Assembly: GCF_910592395.1 (NCBI RefSeq)
Contig: NC_088320.1
Location: 14,074,501 to 14,138,500, forward strand
DNA from: Lineus longissimus
Lineage: Eukaryota > Nemertea > Pilidiophora > Heteronemertea > Lineidae
Direction of reading: 5' to 3'
DNA: 64,000 nt
Below, one piece after another: positions 10,926-19,800 of the stretch. A program made the position numbers and the translations under genes. Positions within the stretch are counted from its first letter, which is position 1. Every line of letters starts with the position of its first letter. The notes under the pieces were generated by a model. That model searched no databases. It was not told the DNA's origin and saw only the letters and a program-made list of their open reading frames with translations.

Positions 10926-12512
10926 ATGGCTGAAGGAGGTGAAAATTATGAAATGAGTGATTACGATCCACAATCATCATCATCATCATCATTATCACCT
11001 GATGAAATTCTTGAACAAATTCAAGAAATGAGAAAGGATGATTTAATTAATCAATATATTCACGCAAGATACAACACAGGTGAAATCAATAGAACTTTTC
11101 AAGATGACGGCACAACATACAACACAGGAGGTGAATATATCCAAATGGATGAGATAGATCCTAATACAGGTGAAATCAATAGAACTTTTCAAGATGACGG
11201 CACAACATACAACACAGGAGGTGAAAATCTTACTACTGAAACTTCATTCAGTACACCAGAAAGAGTAAGAGGTATTGTCCCTGAATTGATGGAAAAGGAG
11301 TTAAGTTACGATACAATAGAGGATAAACTTGATACAGCATTGGGAGGATCAAACTGGAATTATGACAAGAAAAAATTGAGTAATCTTTCACCACACATTA
11401 GTTACAAAGGTAACAAACTTTATTACTTTCCGACAAATTCTGAACTTGATTTGATAAAAGATAAACTAGGAAACAAAAATTTATTTGAATATCCTGATAA
11501 AAATGGAGAAAAGATAAAGTTAATTCCTTTAACTAAGGATAATGGAAGCTTCTATGCTGAAGGCACATTAAATACTAAGTTTGGTACTAGATTTGTTGAC
11601 ATGATTAGAGGTATGATTGCACCTGACCCACCAGTAAGGGAACCTACATTAGTAACCCCTGAAACAAAGGCAGTAATTAATGAGGTAAACAGTTCAAACA
11701 AACCAATAGATAAACTGATAGATTCTAATGATGATGAACTTAAAACACTGGGTTTTACTGAATATGCCTTGAGAGAACTTAGAGGGTTAAAACAGGCTGG
11801 TGATGATCTAGCTGCAGTAAAGAGGGATAAGGACATGCAAATAGAGGAATTAGAAAATAAACTTCATAATTTAACAAGAGACTATGTAAAGTCTGTAGAA
11901 GAAGATACTAATGATAAAGGAGAGTTGAAAAAGCAAATAGATGAACTAAATGACAAATTGTATGAGGAACAGTCAAAGGTATGGAGGTTAGACAATGACA
12001 GGGAGTCACAAACTAGAAGAATTAAACGTTTAATTGTTGATGTTCTAAAGAAACCAGATTCAACTATTCCTCTGAAGGACAGAATAAAGTTACTTTTTAA
12101 GACATATGGTGTAACCATTAGCGCCATAATAACAGCTGTTGTAATGACATTTACAACTCTAGGTCTTAGTATCAGTAGTGCTTTAAGTGGTGCCACTAAA
12201 TCTGTAAAACCAACTCCAGGACCAGGACCATCTCCAGGACCAGACCCAACTCGAGGACCTACACCAGAACCTGGACCAAAACCATCAATACCAGATAAAG
12301 TAAAAGAAGGTCTCAAGAAGTTTGCTGAATGGCTAAAAGAACTAGCCAAGAAATCAGCTGCGGCTTTACCGGGAATCATCGGTTCTATCGTATCATTTCT
12401 CCTGAAAACAATTGGTGCAGTTGTTGGCTTTCTAGCTGAACATCTGATCATAGCAGTTATTGCTATTGTTAGTTCCATAATTTATGGTTTAATTGGGGTG
12501 TTAAAGCCTTAA
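10926..12512 (+). CDS. Large Polinton coiled-coil / membrane protein
   Basis: 528 residues. The N-terminus is Ser-rich. A 20-residue segment is duplicated (about residues 51-70 and 81-100). Residues about 295-370 are strongly charged with coiled-coil character. A hydrophobic helix (about 395-418) follows, then a Pro-Gly rich linker (about 428-455), then a Lys/Ala-rich amphipathic region and a long hydrophobic C-terminus (about 481-525) with AAALPGIIGSIVSFLL. The C-terminal half resembles a recurring protein of invertebrate Polintons. The function is unknown, and the layout suggests a membrane-active or internal virion protein. It contains no double-hairpin element, although it is the second-longest intact frame here. 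Confidence 0.75.
   Translation: MAEGGENYEMSDYDPQSSSSSSLSPDEILEQIQEMRKDDLINQYIHARYNTGEINRTFQDDGTTYNTGGEYIQMDEIDPNTGEINRTFQDDGTTYNTGGENLTTETSFSTPERVRGIVPELMEKELSYDTIEDKLDTALGGSNWNYDKKKLSNLSPHISYKGNKLYYFPTNSELDLIKDKLGNKNLFEYPDKNGEKIKLIPLTKDNGSFYAEGTLNTKFGTRFVDMIRGMIAPDPPVREPTLVTPETKAVINEVNSSNKPIDKLIDSNDDELKTLGFTEYALRELRGLKQAGDDLAAVKRDKDMQIEELENKLHNLTRDYVKSVEEDTNDKGELKKQIDELNDKLYEEQSKVWRLDNDRESQTRRIKRLIVDVLKKPDSTIPLKDRIKLLFKTYGVTISAIITAVVMTFTTLGLSISSALSGATKSVKPTPGPGPSPGPDPTRGPTPEPGPKPSIPDKVKEGLKKFAEWLKELAKKSAAALPGIIGSIVSFLLKTIGAVVGFLAEHLIIAVIAIVSSIIYGLIGVLKP
11076..11225 (+). repeat. In-frame 60-bp duplication
   Basis: Positions 11076-11135 and 11166-11225 are identical at the DNA level and encode the same 20 residues (TGEINRTFQDDG...). 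The offset of 90 bp keeps the frame. Identity at silent sites means the duplication is recent. Confidence 0.9.
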
Positions 12513-12596
12513 AATCACGTAAACAGTAAAATCACGTAAAAGGTCTTAGGTGACCTTCTATCAAAACAATGTTTAAAAAATAATTATTATGTAAAT

Positions 12597-13706
12597 ATGA
12601 ATAAATACATCTCATTAAAAGACTATTATTCTAGTGAGTGGAACAATGAGAATCTTAAAGGATACATTCGTCCTAGGGTTATGGATCGAGCAGAGCTCTC
12701 AGGACGAAGTCTGACTGAGACACACAAAGTAGTCCTGCCAAGAATGAAAGAATATGACGTCAGTACCAACACTAATGCCCAATTCTGTCGTAATTGTAAA
12801 AGGTGGACACTTTTTGAGTATCAAAAAAACTTGAATTCAGCAAGGTACGCAGCTAAAACTGTGAAGTATCAATTCTGCACCAATTGCAATTCGACTACTT
12901 ACGACGATGATTTTAAAACTCTTGAGATCAATATTGACAACAAGACACGTTACTTTGACAGTATTCTAAGGAAACTTGGATGGAGTCGGCTGTCCGAATC
13001 GGCAGTTAAGTATTTAAAGGACTTTGTGGAAGGGTATTTACAGTGCTACTTTTCAAGTCACAGAAAATGTCTTAGTAAGCAGAGATATGAAAGTACTCTT
13101 CAGTCAGCCCTAAAAATGGGTATTAACACTCTCCCCTCTAAGTTATGTAACCAAGGGTTACATGGTGAAGCCATGCTTTTTAAATTTCACTGTGGGGAAT
13201 ATGATTGGTTTCTTGCCATTGAATTTATTAACAGGGCAATTGGTAAACCGCAATTAACCGATGAGAATATCACTGACCTTAGACTAGTGTACTATGCTTT
13301 CCTTAGATTTCTGCATTACTGTGGTGTCAAGGTCACCATTAACTACAAGGTATTTTTACACCAAGCCTTTAAAACGCTGAAAATTGATTATGTAATATTT
13401 ACACCTTTTTTAACCAACAAGGAGCGAGTAAATGATTTGGAGAGATTATGGTATGATTTCACTCAAAGTATTTTCTTCCAGAATTACAAGGTTGAGAAGG
13501 AATATGACCAGGATATTGACAAGCAGTTTGACGTTTTACTGAGTGCCAGTGCAGGTCGAGACATTAACTGCATCAGTAGTATTAAGTTTACACCAGCCGG
13601 ACTTCGTCCTGAGAGCATAGCTCGAGCCAGACTTCGTCCTGAGAGCATAGCTCGAGCCAGACTTCGTCCTGAGAGCATAGCTCGAGCTAGTGTTAAGATG
13701 CAATAA
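12597..13706 (+). CDS. Zinc-ribbon-like Polinton protein of unknown function
   Basis: 369 residues. Two Cys pairs at 64/67 and 94/97 could bind zinc like a ribbon of the TFIIS/VLTF3 kind, but no closer match is evident. The middle (about 125-300) is helical and aromatic-rich. The C-terminus consists of three exact tandem copies of a 10-residue unit (LRPESIARAR) produced by three double-hairpin elements at 13598-13686. One more element at 12686-12714, in the opposite orientation, adds RAELSGRSL near residue 31. A role in late transcription would fit the TAAATG start motifs seen around, but this is only a suggestion. Confidence 0.65.
   Translation: MNKYISLKDYYSSEWNNENLKGYIRPRVMDRAELSGRSLTETHKVVLPRMKEYDVSTNTNAQFCRNCKRWTLFEYQKNLNSARYAAKTVKYQFCTNCNSTTYDDDFKTLEINIDNKTRYFDSILRKLGWSRLSESAVKYLKDFVEGYLQCYFSSHRKCLSKQRYESTLQSALKMGINTLPSKLCNQGLHGEAMLFKFHCGEYDWFLAIEFINRAIGKPQLTDENITDLRLVYYAFLRFLHYCGVKVTINYKVFLHQAFKTLKIDYVIFTPFLTNKERVNDLERLWYDFTQSIFFQNYKVEKEYDQDIDKQFDVLLSASAGRDINCISSIKFTPAGLRPESIARARLRPESIARARLRPESIARASVKMQ
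12686..12714 (-). repeat. Double-hairpin element, in frame, reverse
   Basis: Reverse orientation: GAGC-AGA-GCTC then GGAC-GAA-GTCT (one stem mismatch). Encodes RAELSGRSL. Confidence 0.85.
13598..13686 (+). repeat. Three tandem double-hairpin elements
   Basis: Exact 30-bp period, three copies, all with loop ATA in the second hairpin. Encodes LRPESIARA three times at a protein C-terminus. Confidence 0.95.
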
Positions 13707-13757
13707 ACTTGTGAAAACAGCATTTTGCACTTAACAGTCATTTTTCCATAATTTTAA

Positions 13758-14579
13758 ATGAATAATCAGCAAATGAATAGTCAGACATCTGCAGTGATTG
13801 AACAACAGATGAAACAGATTGGTGTTATGAGTCCTGAGAGCTTAGCTCGAGTTGGGGCTTCTAACCAACAGAACACTGGTAGTTACCAACAAAACAGAAC
13901 TAACTTTCAACAGAACTGCTCTACAAATCGACAAGTTTCAAACAAGCAGTTGAATAGTTCAAATTTTGTTACTCCCAGTCAGGGAATAGTTAATCCCAGT
14001 CAAGGAATAGTCAATTCTAGTTGCCAACTAGGATCAACCAGCAATCAACAAAATTTGAACTATTTGACTGATAGTGGCCTTAAAGCCAAACAAGACTTAG
14101 AGATTCTAGTTGCAACTGGTAAAAGCAAGGATTTCCTTAATAAACAAATAACTTTTAATGACTTAGATAATATGACTGAAAAAGAAATCTTAAAACATCA
14201 TAGAATGTATGAAACAAAGATGGCTGCCAGACTTAATGATTCTTTGGGTAAGACAGTAATTAAAGCTTACACTAAATTATCAAGGTGGTTATTACCAATA
14301 GATGATGAAGATGATCTTTATCATGATCGTAGAAATGATTATTTGATAACTAACGAGTTGGATAAATGGCTTGGATGGTTGAGTTTGAGAATGGGTCCAT
14401 TAACTGCACTTGCTTCAACAACACTTATTACTTTAGGTCATTGTCATGAGGAATCATCTATGAATACATCGAGTATGACTGCATCAAATATGAATACACC
14501 AAATATGACTGTCTCTGAATGTGACAAACCAATAGATGAAAGTCTAGATATCACAGGTAGTGATGATAAAGAAGACTAA
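13758..14579 (+). CDS. Gln/Asn-rich Polinton protein
   Basis: 273 residues, start in a TTAAATG context. Residues 1-105 are Gln/Asn/Ser-rich and probably disordered, with a short internal repeat (PSQGIVN twice) and half a double-hairpin element (encoding SPESLAR). Residues about 120-215 are a conserved-looking helical domain (FNDLDNMTEKEILKHHRMYE, then LPIDDEDDLY and DYLITNELDKWLGW). I believe this domain recurs in invertebrate Polintons, but I know no function. The tail is Met/Ser/Thr-rich and acidic. Confidence 0.65.
   Translation: MNNQQMNSQTSAVIEQQMKQIGVMSPESLARVGASNQQNTGSYQQNRTNFQQNCSTNRQVSNKQLNSSNFVTPSQGIVNPSQGIVNSSCQLGSTSNQQNLNYLTDSGLKAKQDLEILVATGKSKDFLNKQITFNDLDNMTEKEILKHHRMYETKMAARLNDSLGKTVIKAYTKLSRWLLPIDDEDDLYHDRRNDYLITNELDKWLGWLSLRMGPLTALASTTLITLGHCHEESSMNTSSMTASNMNTPNMTVSECDKPIDESLDITGSDDKED
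13831..13851 (+). repeat. Half double-hairpin element
   Basis: GTCCTGA then GAGC-TTA-GCTC-GAG. The first half of hairpin one is lost. Encodes SPESLAR. Confidence 0.75.
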
Positions 14580-14627
14580 ATTAACCTGGTTATGAGAACA
14601 TAGTTCGAATTAATTTGAGCAAGATAA

Positions 14628-15164
14628 ATGGAACTTGAAACTGTAACTGATACTACTCGAGATATGCTCTCAGGACAAAGTCCGACTAGGACTACGTCCA
14701 GAGAACAAAGTTCGACTAAAGTTTCAGTGTCTAAGAAACCTCGATCAGAGAAACAATTAGCATGGTCTAGAGAACTGGGTAGAAGATCTAAGGAATTTAA
14801 GAGGATAAAAAAGGATAAGACGACATTTAAAGTACAGGACTCCTCACCAAAAAACAGAGTTGTGGAAAAGGAGGAAGAAGAAGTAGAGGAAGAAGAACCA
14901 CAATCTCAAAATACTGATGTATCACTGCGTGAATCTAGTAGTAATACTTATGTCTATGTACTAGGTTTAGGTGCCGTTATTTTAGCAGCATTCATTATGT
15001 TTAAGAAACTTCCTAAAAAAGTAAGTAAAGAGCAGCGATCAGGCTTGAATCGAGCTATGCTCTCAGGACAAAGTCCGAATGAAGCAGTCATGAAGGGATC
15101 AATTAACCCTCTTGTTAAACCTGTAGTTAAAGAGAAGAAATGTACTATTCCTTTAATGGAATGA
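14628..15164 (+). CDS. Small single-pass membrane protein of Polinton
   Basis: 178 residues, ATAAATG start context. The basic N-terminal half is followed by an acidic Glu run (about 83-92), a hydrophobic helix at about 107-125 (YVYVLGLGAVILAAFIMF) and a Lys-rich tail. Two back-to-back double-hairpin elements at 14656-14715 supply residues about 10-29, and a third at 15050-15077 lies in the tail. The gene meets the next, minus-strand, gene tail to tail, with element copies filling the gap. Likely a minor virion membrane protein; unproven. Confidence 0.6.
   Translation: MELETVTDTTRDMLSGQSPTRTTSREQSSTKVSVSKKPRSEKQLAWSRELGRRSKEFKRIKKDKTTFKVQDSSPKNRVVEKEEEEVEEEEPQSQNTDVSLRESSSNTYVYVLGLGAVILAAFIMFKKLPKKVSKEQRSGLNRAMLSGQSPNEAVMKGSINPLVKPVVKEKKCTIPLME
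14656..14715. repeat. Two double-hairpin elements head to head
   Basis: Reverse copy with GGAC-AAA-GTCC, then forward copy with GGAC-TAC-GTCC, AGA, GAAC-AAA-GTTC. The second is read in the frame where the consensus has TGA, but here the triplet is AGA. Confidence 0.9.
15050..15077 (-). repeat. Double-hairpin element, in frame, reverse
   Basis: GAGC-TAT-GCTC and GGAC-AAA-GTCC. Encodes RAMLSGQSP. Confidence 0.9.
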
Positions 15165-15178
15165 TCTCATCAGGTGGT

Positions 15179-15266
15179 CGGACTTCGTCCTGAGAGCTCT
15201 GCTCGAGTCGAACTTTGCTCTCTGGACCTTGTCCTAGTCAGACTTCGTCTTGAGAGCAGAGCTCGA
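15179..15266. repeat. Cluster of three double-hairpin elements at a convergent gene junction
   Basis: Forward, reverse, forward. They fill the gap between the convergent genes ending at 15164 and 15238. The last supplies the stop and C-terminus of the minus-strand gene. Confidence 0.9.
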
Positions 15267-16188
15267 TTCTTAACTCTAAAGAAACCTCTGTTCCTCTGAA
15301 ATTAACTAGCTTACCATTCTCATCAGTGATTTCGAATTTTATGTGATTAGTACACTTATTTATCGTTTTCTTACAATTCGGTTCGTATCGCTGCATTTTT
15401 ATTTGGTCACCATCTTCTACAGGTATGATGCAGAAAATGTTAGATGGTTTATTGTTGTAGAGGGTCTTAGCTTTGTCAACCAAATTAGCTTGCAGGAATA
15501 GATATTTCCTGTAAAAGTTGAGTGGTCTTTTGGAGTAGTATTTTCCTTTCTTGGTGAATTTAGTTTGCTTAAAGCCAAACCACTCATTCATCACTGTGAG
15601 CTGTTTTTCTATCACCTCTCTTATGGTTTTGCTTATTTGAAAACCTTCTGTGTTTCTCTCAATCTTGATTTTTTCATTTTTATCTAACTTGTCTACTTTC
15701 AGAGGGTACTCTTTATCCTCTGTAAGTTCAAGGGTTATGTAATTATTGTTATCACAGTAAATTTTCACATGGCTAATTCCAATTTCTTTTATGTATTTTT
15801 GCCATACCTCACAAAACTCACTTAAACTAAAATGTCGAGAGTATGGAAATGTGTATTGAGTAATGGTGTCTTTAGTTGTGGTAGATTCATTTTCCAAATG
15901 CTGTTCGCAAATTTTCATGACTTCCTTTTCAAGTGTATCTGTTTCAAGTCCAGGAGCAAATAATGTCCTACACCATAATTGTTTATCTAAGGGCTCATGT
16001 GTTGTAATTCTGGTTATTTCGACTAGAAATGAGAAAATCCTGACTCCCTCTGGTAGAAAATCACCTGTCCACCATGAATTGTAAAAGGTTATCGATTTCA
16101 AAGTAATGGATTTTATGTCTAATTGGTCTGTTAAGTAGTACTCAAATTTGGCTTCATTACATTCTTGTTCATTGATTATGAAGTCCAT
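15238..16188 (-). CDS. Penton-like (minor capsid) protein, paralog 1
   Basis: 316 residues. The C-terminal region has IKFEITDENGKLVNFRG followed by alternating hydrophobic residues. This resembles the last strand of penton/minor capsid proteins and is very like the end of the second paralog (PLTDEKGDIIDLNG at 33297-34073). The middle is Lys-rich with aromatic strands. The last residues (ELCSQDEV) and the stop codon come from a double-hairpin element at 15237-15266. I infer a vertex or fibre-like protein of the capsid. The jelly-roll fold is not proven from sequence alone. Confidence 0.5.
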   Translation of the reverse strand: MDFIINEQECNEAKFEYYLTDQLDIKSITLKSITFYNSWWTGDFLPEGVRIFSFLVEITRITTHEPLDKQLWCRTLFAPGLETDTLEKEVMKICEQHLENESTTTKDTITQYTFPYSRHFSLSEFCEVWQKYIKEIGISHVKIYCDNNNYITLELTEDKEYPLKVDKLDKNEKIKIERNTEGFQISKTIREVIEKQLTVMNEWFGFKQTKFTKKGKYYSKRPLNFYRKYLFLQANLVDKAKTLYNNKPSNIFCIIPVEDGDQIKMQRYEPNCKKTINKCTNHIKFEITDENGKLVNFRGTEVSLELRIELCSQDEV

Positions 16189-16244
16189 TTCTATTTAATT
16201 CAAGAGATTTATTGAATTTAATAAATTTTAATCTAATAAATAGA

Positions 16245-16823
16245 ATGACTGATAAGAATCAGAAAATACTTTGCACTACATGTGACAAGTACATATCCTA
16301 CAATAATATGGCTATTCACAGGAGAACCAAAGGTCACTTAAGTAAATTAAATCCGGATTATGTGCCTCTTGCTCAACCCCGAGCCCCATCACTGATCCCT
16401 AAAACTATGGATAAGAAACTTGCATTTGAGGAAAATGAGCTAGATGGCATAAAGAAAGTGAGTGGAATAGAAATAGTAAAACAATTTGGCAAGCCTGTAG
16501 TCACCATTAGTTTGAAGATTGACAGAGAAGCTAAACAAGTGTATGAATACAGAGATAAATTAGAGGAGGTATTATTTCAACTCAATGATTACCATCACAA
16601 AATTAGCATATCAGTATTTGCTCAGTTTGATCGACCTTTGGTCGAAGAGCAGAGCATTGATCGTCAGGGTGAAAGTGTAACACACCCCATACAGTCTCCA
16701 ATGGAAAGCATAATTTCAAGGAACCAGGCAATTTATGCCATAACCAACCAGTTAAACTACATTAAGACACAGATTGAGGAAAGGTACTTTCAAGGTTCTG
16801 GACTTACTTTAAATAAAATATAG
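16245..16823 (+). CDS. C2H2 zinc-finger Polinton protein
   Basis: 192 residues from the ATG at 16245, chosen because the frame upstream has no ATG. A single C2H2-like finger near the N-terminus uses C10, C13, H25 and H31 and resembles U1-type or BED-like single fingers. The remainder is charged and helical. It lies ten bases upstream of the polymerase gene on the same strand and may be co-expressed. DNA or RNA binding is likely; the precise role is unknown. Confidence 0.65.
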   Translation: MTDKNQKILCTTCDKYISYNNMAIHRRTKGHLSKLNPDYVPLAQPRAPSLIPKTMDKKLAFEENELDGIKKVSGIEIVKQFGKPVVTISLKIDREAKQVYEYRDKLEEVLFQLNDYHHKISISVFAQFDRPLVEEQSIDRQGESVTHPIQSPMESIISRNQAIYAITNQLNYIKTQIEERYFQGSGLTLNKI

Positions 16824-16832
16824 TCTTGTAAC

Positions 16833-19800
16833 ATGACCATCTGTTCTTACAAGAGGTGTAAAGGTGGTCATTACACTAAATTACCATTTAAAACAAAAGC
16901 AGTAATAAATGTGGAATCAAATGACAATAGATGTTTTCTCTGGTCTTTATTGGCCGCTAAATATCTGAAAGAAAATCCAGAGACGGACTTTGTCCTGAGA
17001 GCAGAGCTCGAGAGTACATTAAATATTACTACCGATATGCTAGAAATGACTTCGTCACGAGAACAGAGTTCGAAAACTACTGATATCAAAATCAAATCAT
17101 TTCCTGTATGTATTCAAAAGGATATTCCTAAGATAGAGAGTGATAATAATCTCAAAATTAATGTGTTCAAGTTAGAGAACGAATGGGCTAAAAGCACCTG
17201 TGAGGCAAAACTAGAACCTCTCTACCTGTCCAAGAATTATGATGATGATGATGTCATCGATCTGCTGTATTTCAAGGACCATTTCATGTACATAAGAGAC
17301 ATCAATATTTTCTTCAGGACACTAACTCATAGAGTGTATCTTTGCAGGAGATGCATGAATTACTTTTACAGGAAGTCAACACTAGATAAACATAAAAAGA
17401 AATGTGGAGAACACGATTACTGTAAGATTACTTTGCCTCCACCTAACAGTAAATGGTCACAAATTAAATTTGAAAAACACTCATTCAAAAATAGAGTTCC
17501 GTTTGTGATCTATGCTGATTTCGAAGCGATAAGCACAACAGTCAATGATAACTCGAGCTCTGCTCTCAGGACGAAGTCCGACTCGAGCTCTGCTCTGAGT
17601 TGTGTCGGACTTTGTCCTCAGACAGATACCACTGTTACCACTAAAAAACTTTTTAAACAAAATGCATCAGCTGTAGGTGTTTATGTTCACTCAGACTACA
17701 CACACCTTTACAGTAGCCAGTATGTGTCTCACAGGGGTGCTGATGTTGTAGATGTGTTCTGTAATTGGTTAATCAGGATGGAAGAACAATTCTCTAATTT
17801 ATTGAACTGTAACTTTCCTCTAACAATGACAGATGAAGACTGGCATAAATATCAATTAGAAACACATTGTTACTATTGTAATCAACCTTTGGGATATGAC
17901 AAGGTCAAGGATCATGATCACTACTGTGGTAGATATCGAGGTGCTGCTCACAACTCGTGTAATTTGAATGAAAAGAAAGCTATGTTTGTTCCAGTGTTTT
18001 TTCACAATCTCAGTAATTACGATTCTCACTTATTTATTAAAGAATTAATGACTAAGCTACCGAAGTACAAGAAACTGAAAATACTTGCCAAAACATCAGA
18101 GGAATACATCTCATTTCAGTTCGGTTGTTTCAGGTTTTTGGACTCGTACAGATTCCTGCAGTCCAGTTTAGACAACATAACCAAATCAATGTTGGATGAT
18201 GATTTTAAAATTACCAGACAGCTGTTCCCAAATACCACTGACTTTAAGCTATTGAGGAAGAAGGGTTCAGTACCTTACTCTTTTTACACATCACATGAAA
18301 GCTACAATGTTACTTACCTAGAAAAGTCTATGTTTTTTGACGAATTGAAAAATGAAATGGCACCTGATTCTGCCTATGATGAGGCTAAGGTAATATGGGA
18401 TCATTTCAAGATCAGGAATCACGGTGAGTTCATTGACCTCTACCTCAAAACTGATGTGATCCTTTTAGCTGATTTATTTGAGAAATTCAGGGATGTCAAT
18501 TTGAACTACTTTCAGATAGATCCCTGTCACTGTTACTCGGCACCAGGCCTAACCTGGCAAGCTGGTTTGAAGTACACAGGAATAAACCTAGAACTACTGA
18601 CTGATACCAACATCTTACTTACTTTTGAGAAAGCAATACGAGGTGGAATTTCGGGTGTTATGGGAACAAGACATGTCAAGGCAGATGAACACCACAAACT
18701 ACTCTACGTAGACGCAAATAATCTCTACGGCTGGTCCACGATGGAACCTCAACCCTATGGTAGTTTTGAAATGATAGATATTGATCCACTCGAGCTATGC
18801 TCTCAGGACAAAGTCCGACTAGGACAAAGTCCAGAGAGCAAAGCTCGACTTAACATGAATGTTATCAGTAAAGAGCAGATTATGGCAATTCCAAGTGATA
18901 GTGAGGTAGGGTATTTCTTAGAGGTGGATTTGGAGTATCCAGGAAATATTAAATTTAAGTCAAGGAACTTTCCGTTCTGTCCCGAATCTCTCTTTATTGA
19001 AGATGATGAATTAAGTCCTTACCAGAGAGAGTTACTGGGCGATGATAAAAGATCAAATGTAGAGAAACTAATGCTAACACAAACGGATAAAACTAATTAC
19101 ATAGTGCATTACAGAATGCTACAATTTTACCTCAAGCACGGAATGGTACTTAAGAGGGTTCATTCAGTGATAAGCTTTAAACAATCAAAGTGGTTAGCAC
19201 CATACATTGATTTTAACACTAAAAGACGTATGGATTCTAAGACTGATTTTGAGAAAGACTATTTTAAGCTCATGAATAATGCGTTCTACGGAAAGACTTG
19301 TGAGAATGTAAGGAACAGGGTTGAAATTGAATTTGTATCGGACGGGGAGAGAGCCAGGAATGTAATGGCCAATCCCAGGTTTTCAGCGATATGCGTATTT
19401 GACGAACATAATGCTGCTATTAGCATGAGGAAAACATCAATGAAATTCAACAAACCAATCTACATAGGAGCTTCAGTACTTGAATTGTCAAAATTATTAA
19501 TGTATGAATTCTATTATGAAGTTCTTCAACCGTACTTTGGTGAGAAAAATATTGAACTGCTGTATCTAGATACAGATTCCTTTGTACTTAACATTAATAC
19601 TGATGACTTAACTAAAGACTTAAAGGAGTTGAGACACTATTTTGATTTCAGTAATTATCCAAAAGATCATCCACTCTATGACACCAGTAAGAAGAAGGTA
19701 CCAGGCTACTTTAAGGATGAGCTAGGAGGAGTAGAGATGACTGAATTCATTGCCCTGAGAAGTAAGATGTACGCTTACAGGACCAAGACTATGTCTGGAG

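Noticed and set aside
11552-12478. Minus-strand open frames under the 528-residue gene
   Set aside because: They are shadows of a clearly coding plus-strand frame with repeat and coiled-coil structure.
13598-13686. CRISPR-like array
   Set aside because: The 30-bp units are directly adjacent without spacers and are part of an open reading frame in animal DNA.
16212-16244. Upstream extension of the zinc-finger protein start
   Set aside because: There is no ATG in this stretch of the frame, only TTG. The ATG at 16245 is preferred.
16621-16665. Further double-hairpin copy in the zinc-finger gene (GACC-TTT-GGTC, AGAGCAGAGC)
   Set aside because: Base order and stems differ from the family (GACC/GGTC, no second complete stem). 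Resemblance may be chance, so it is not counted.
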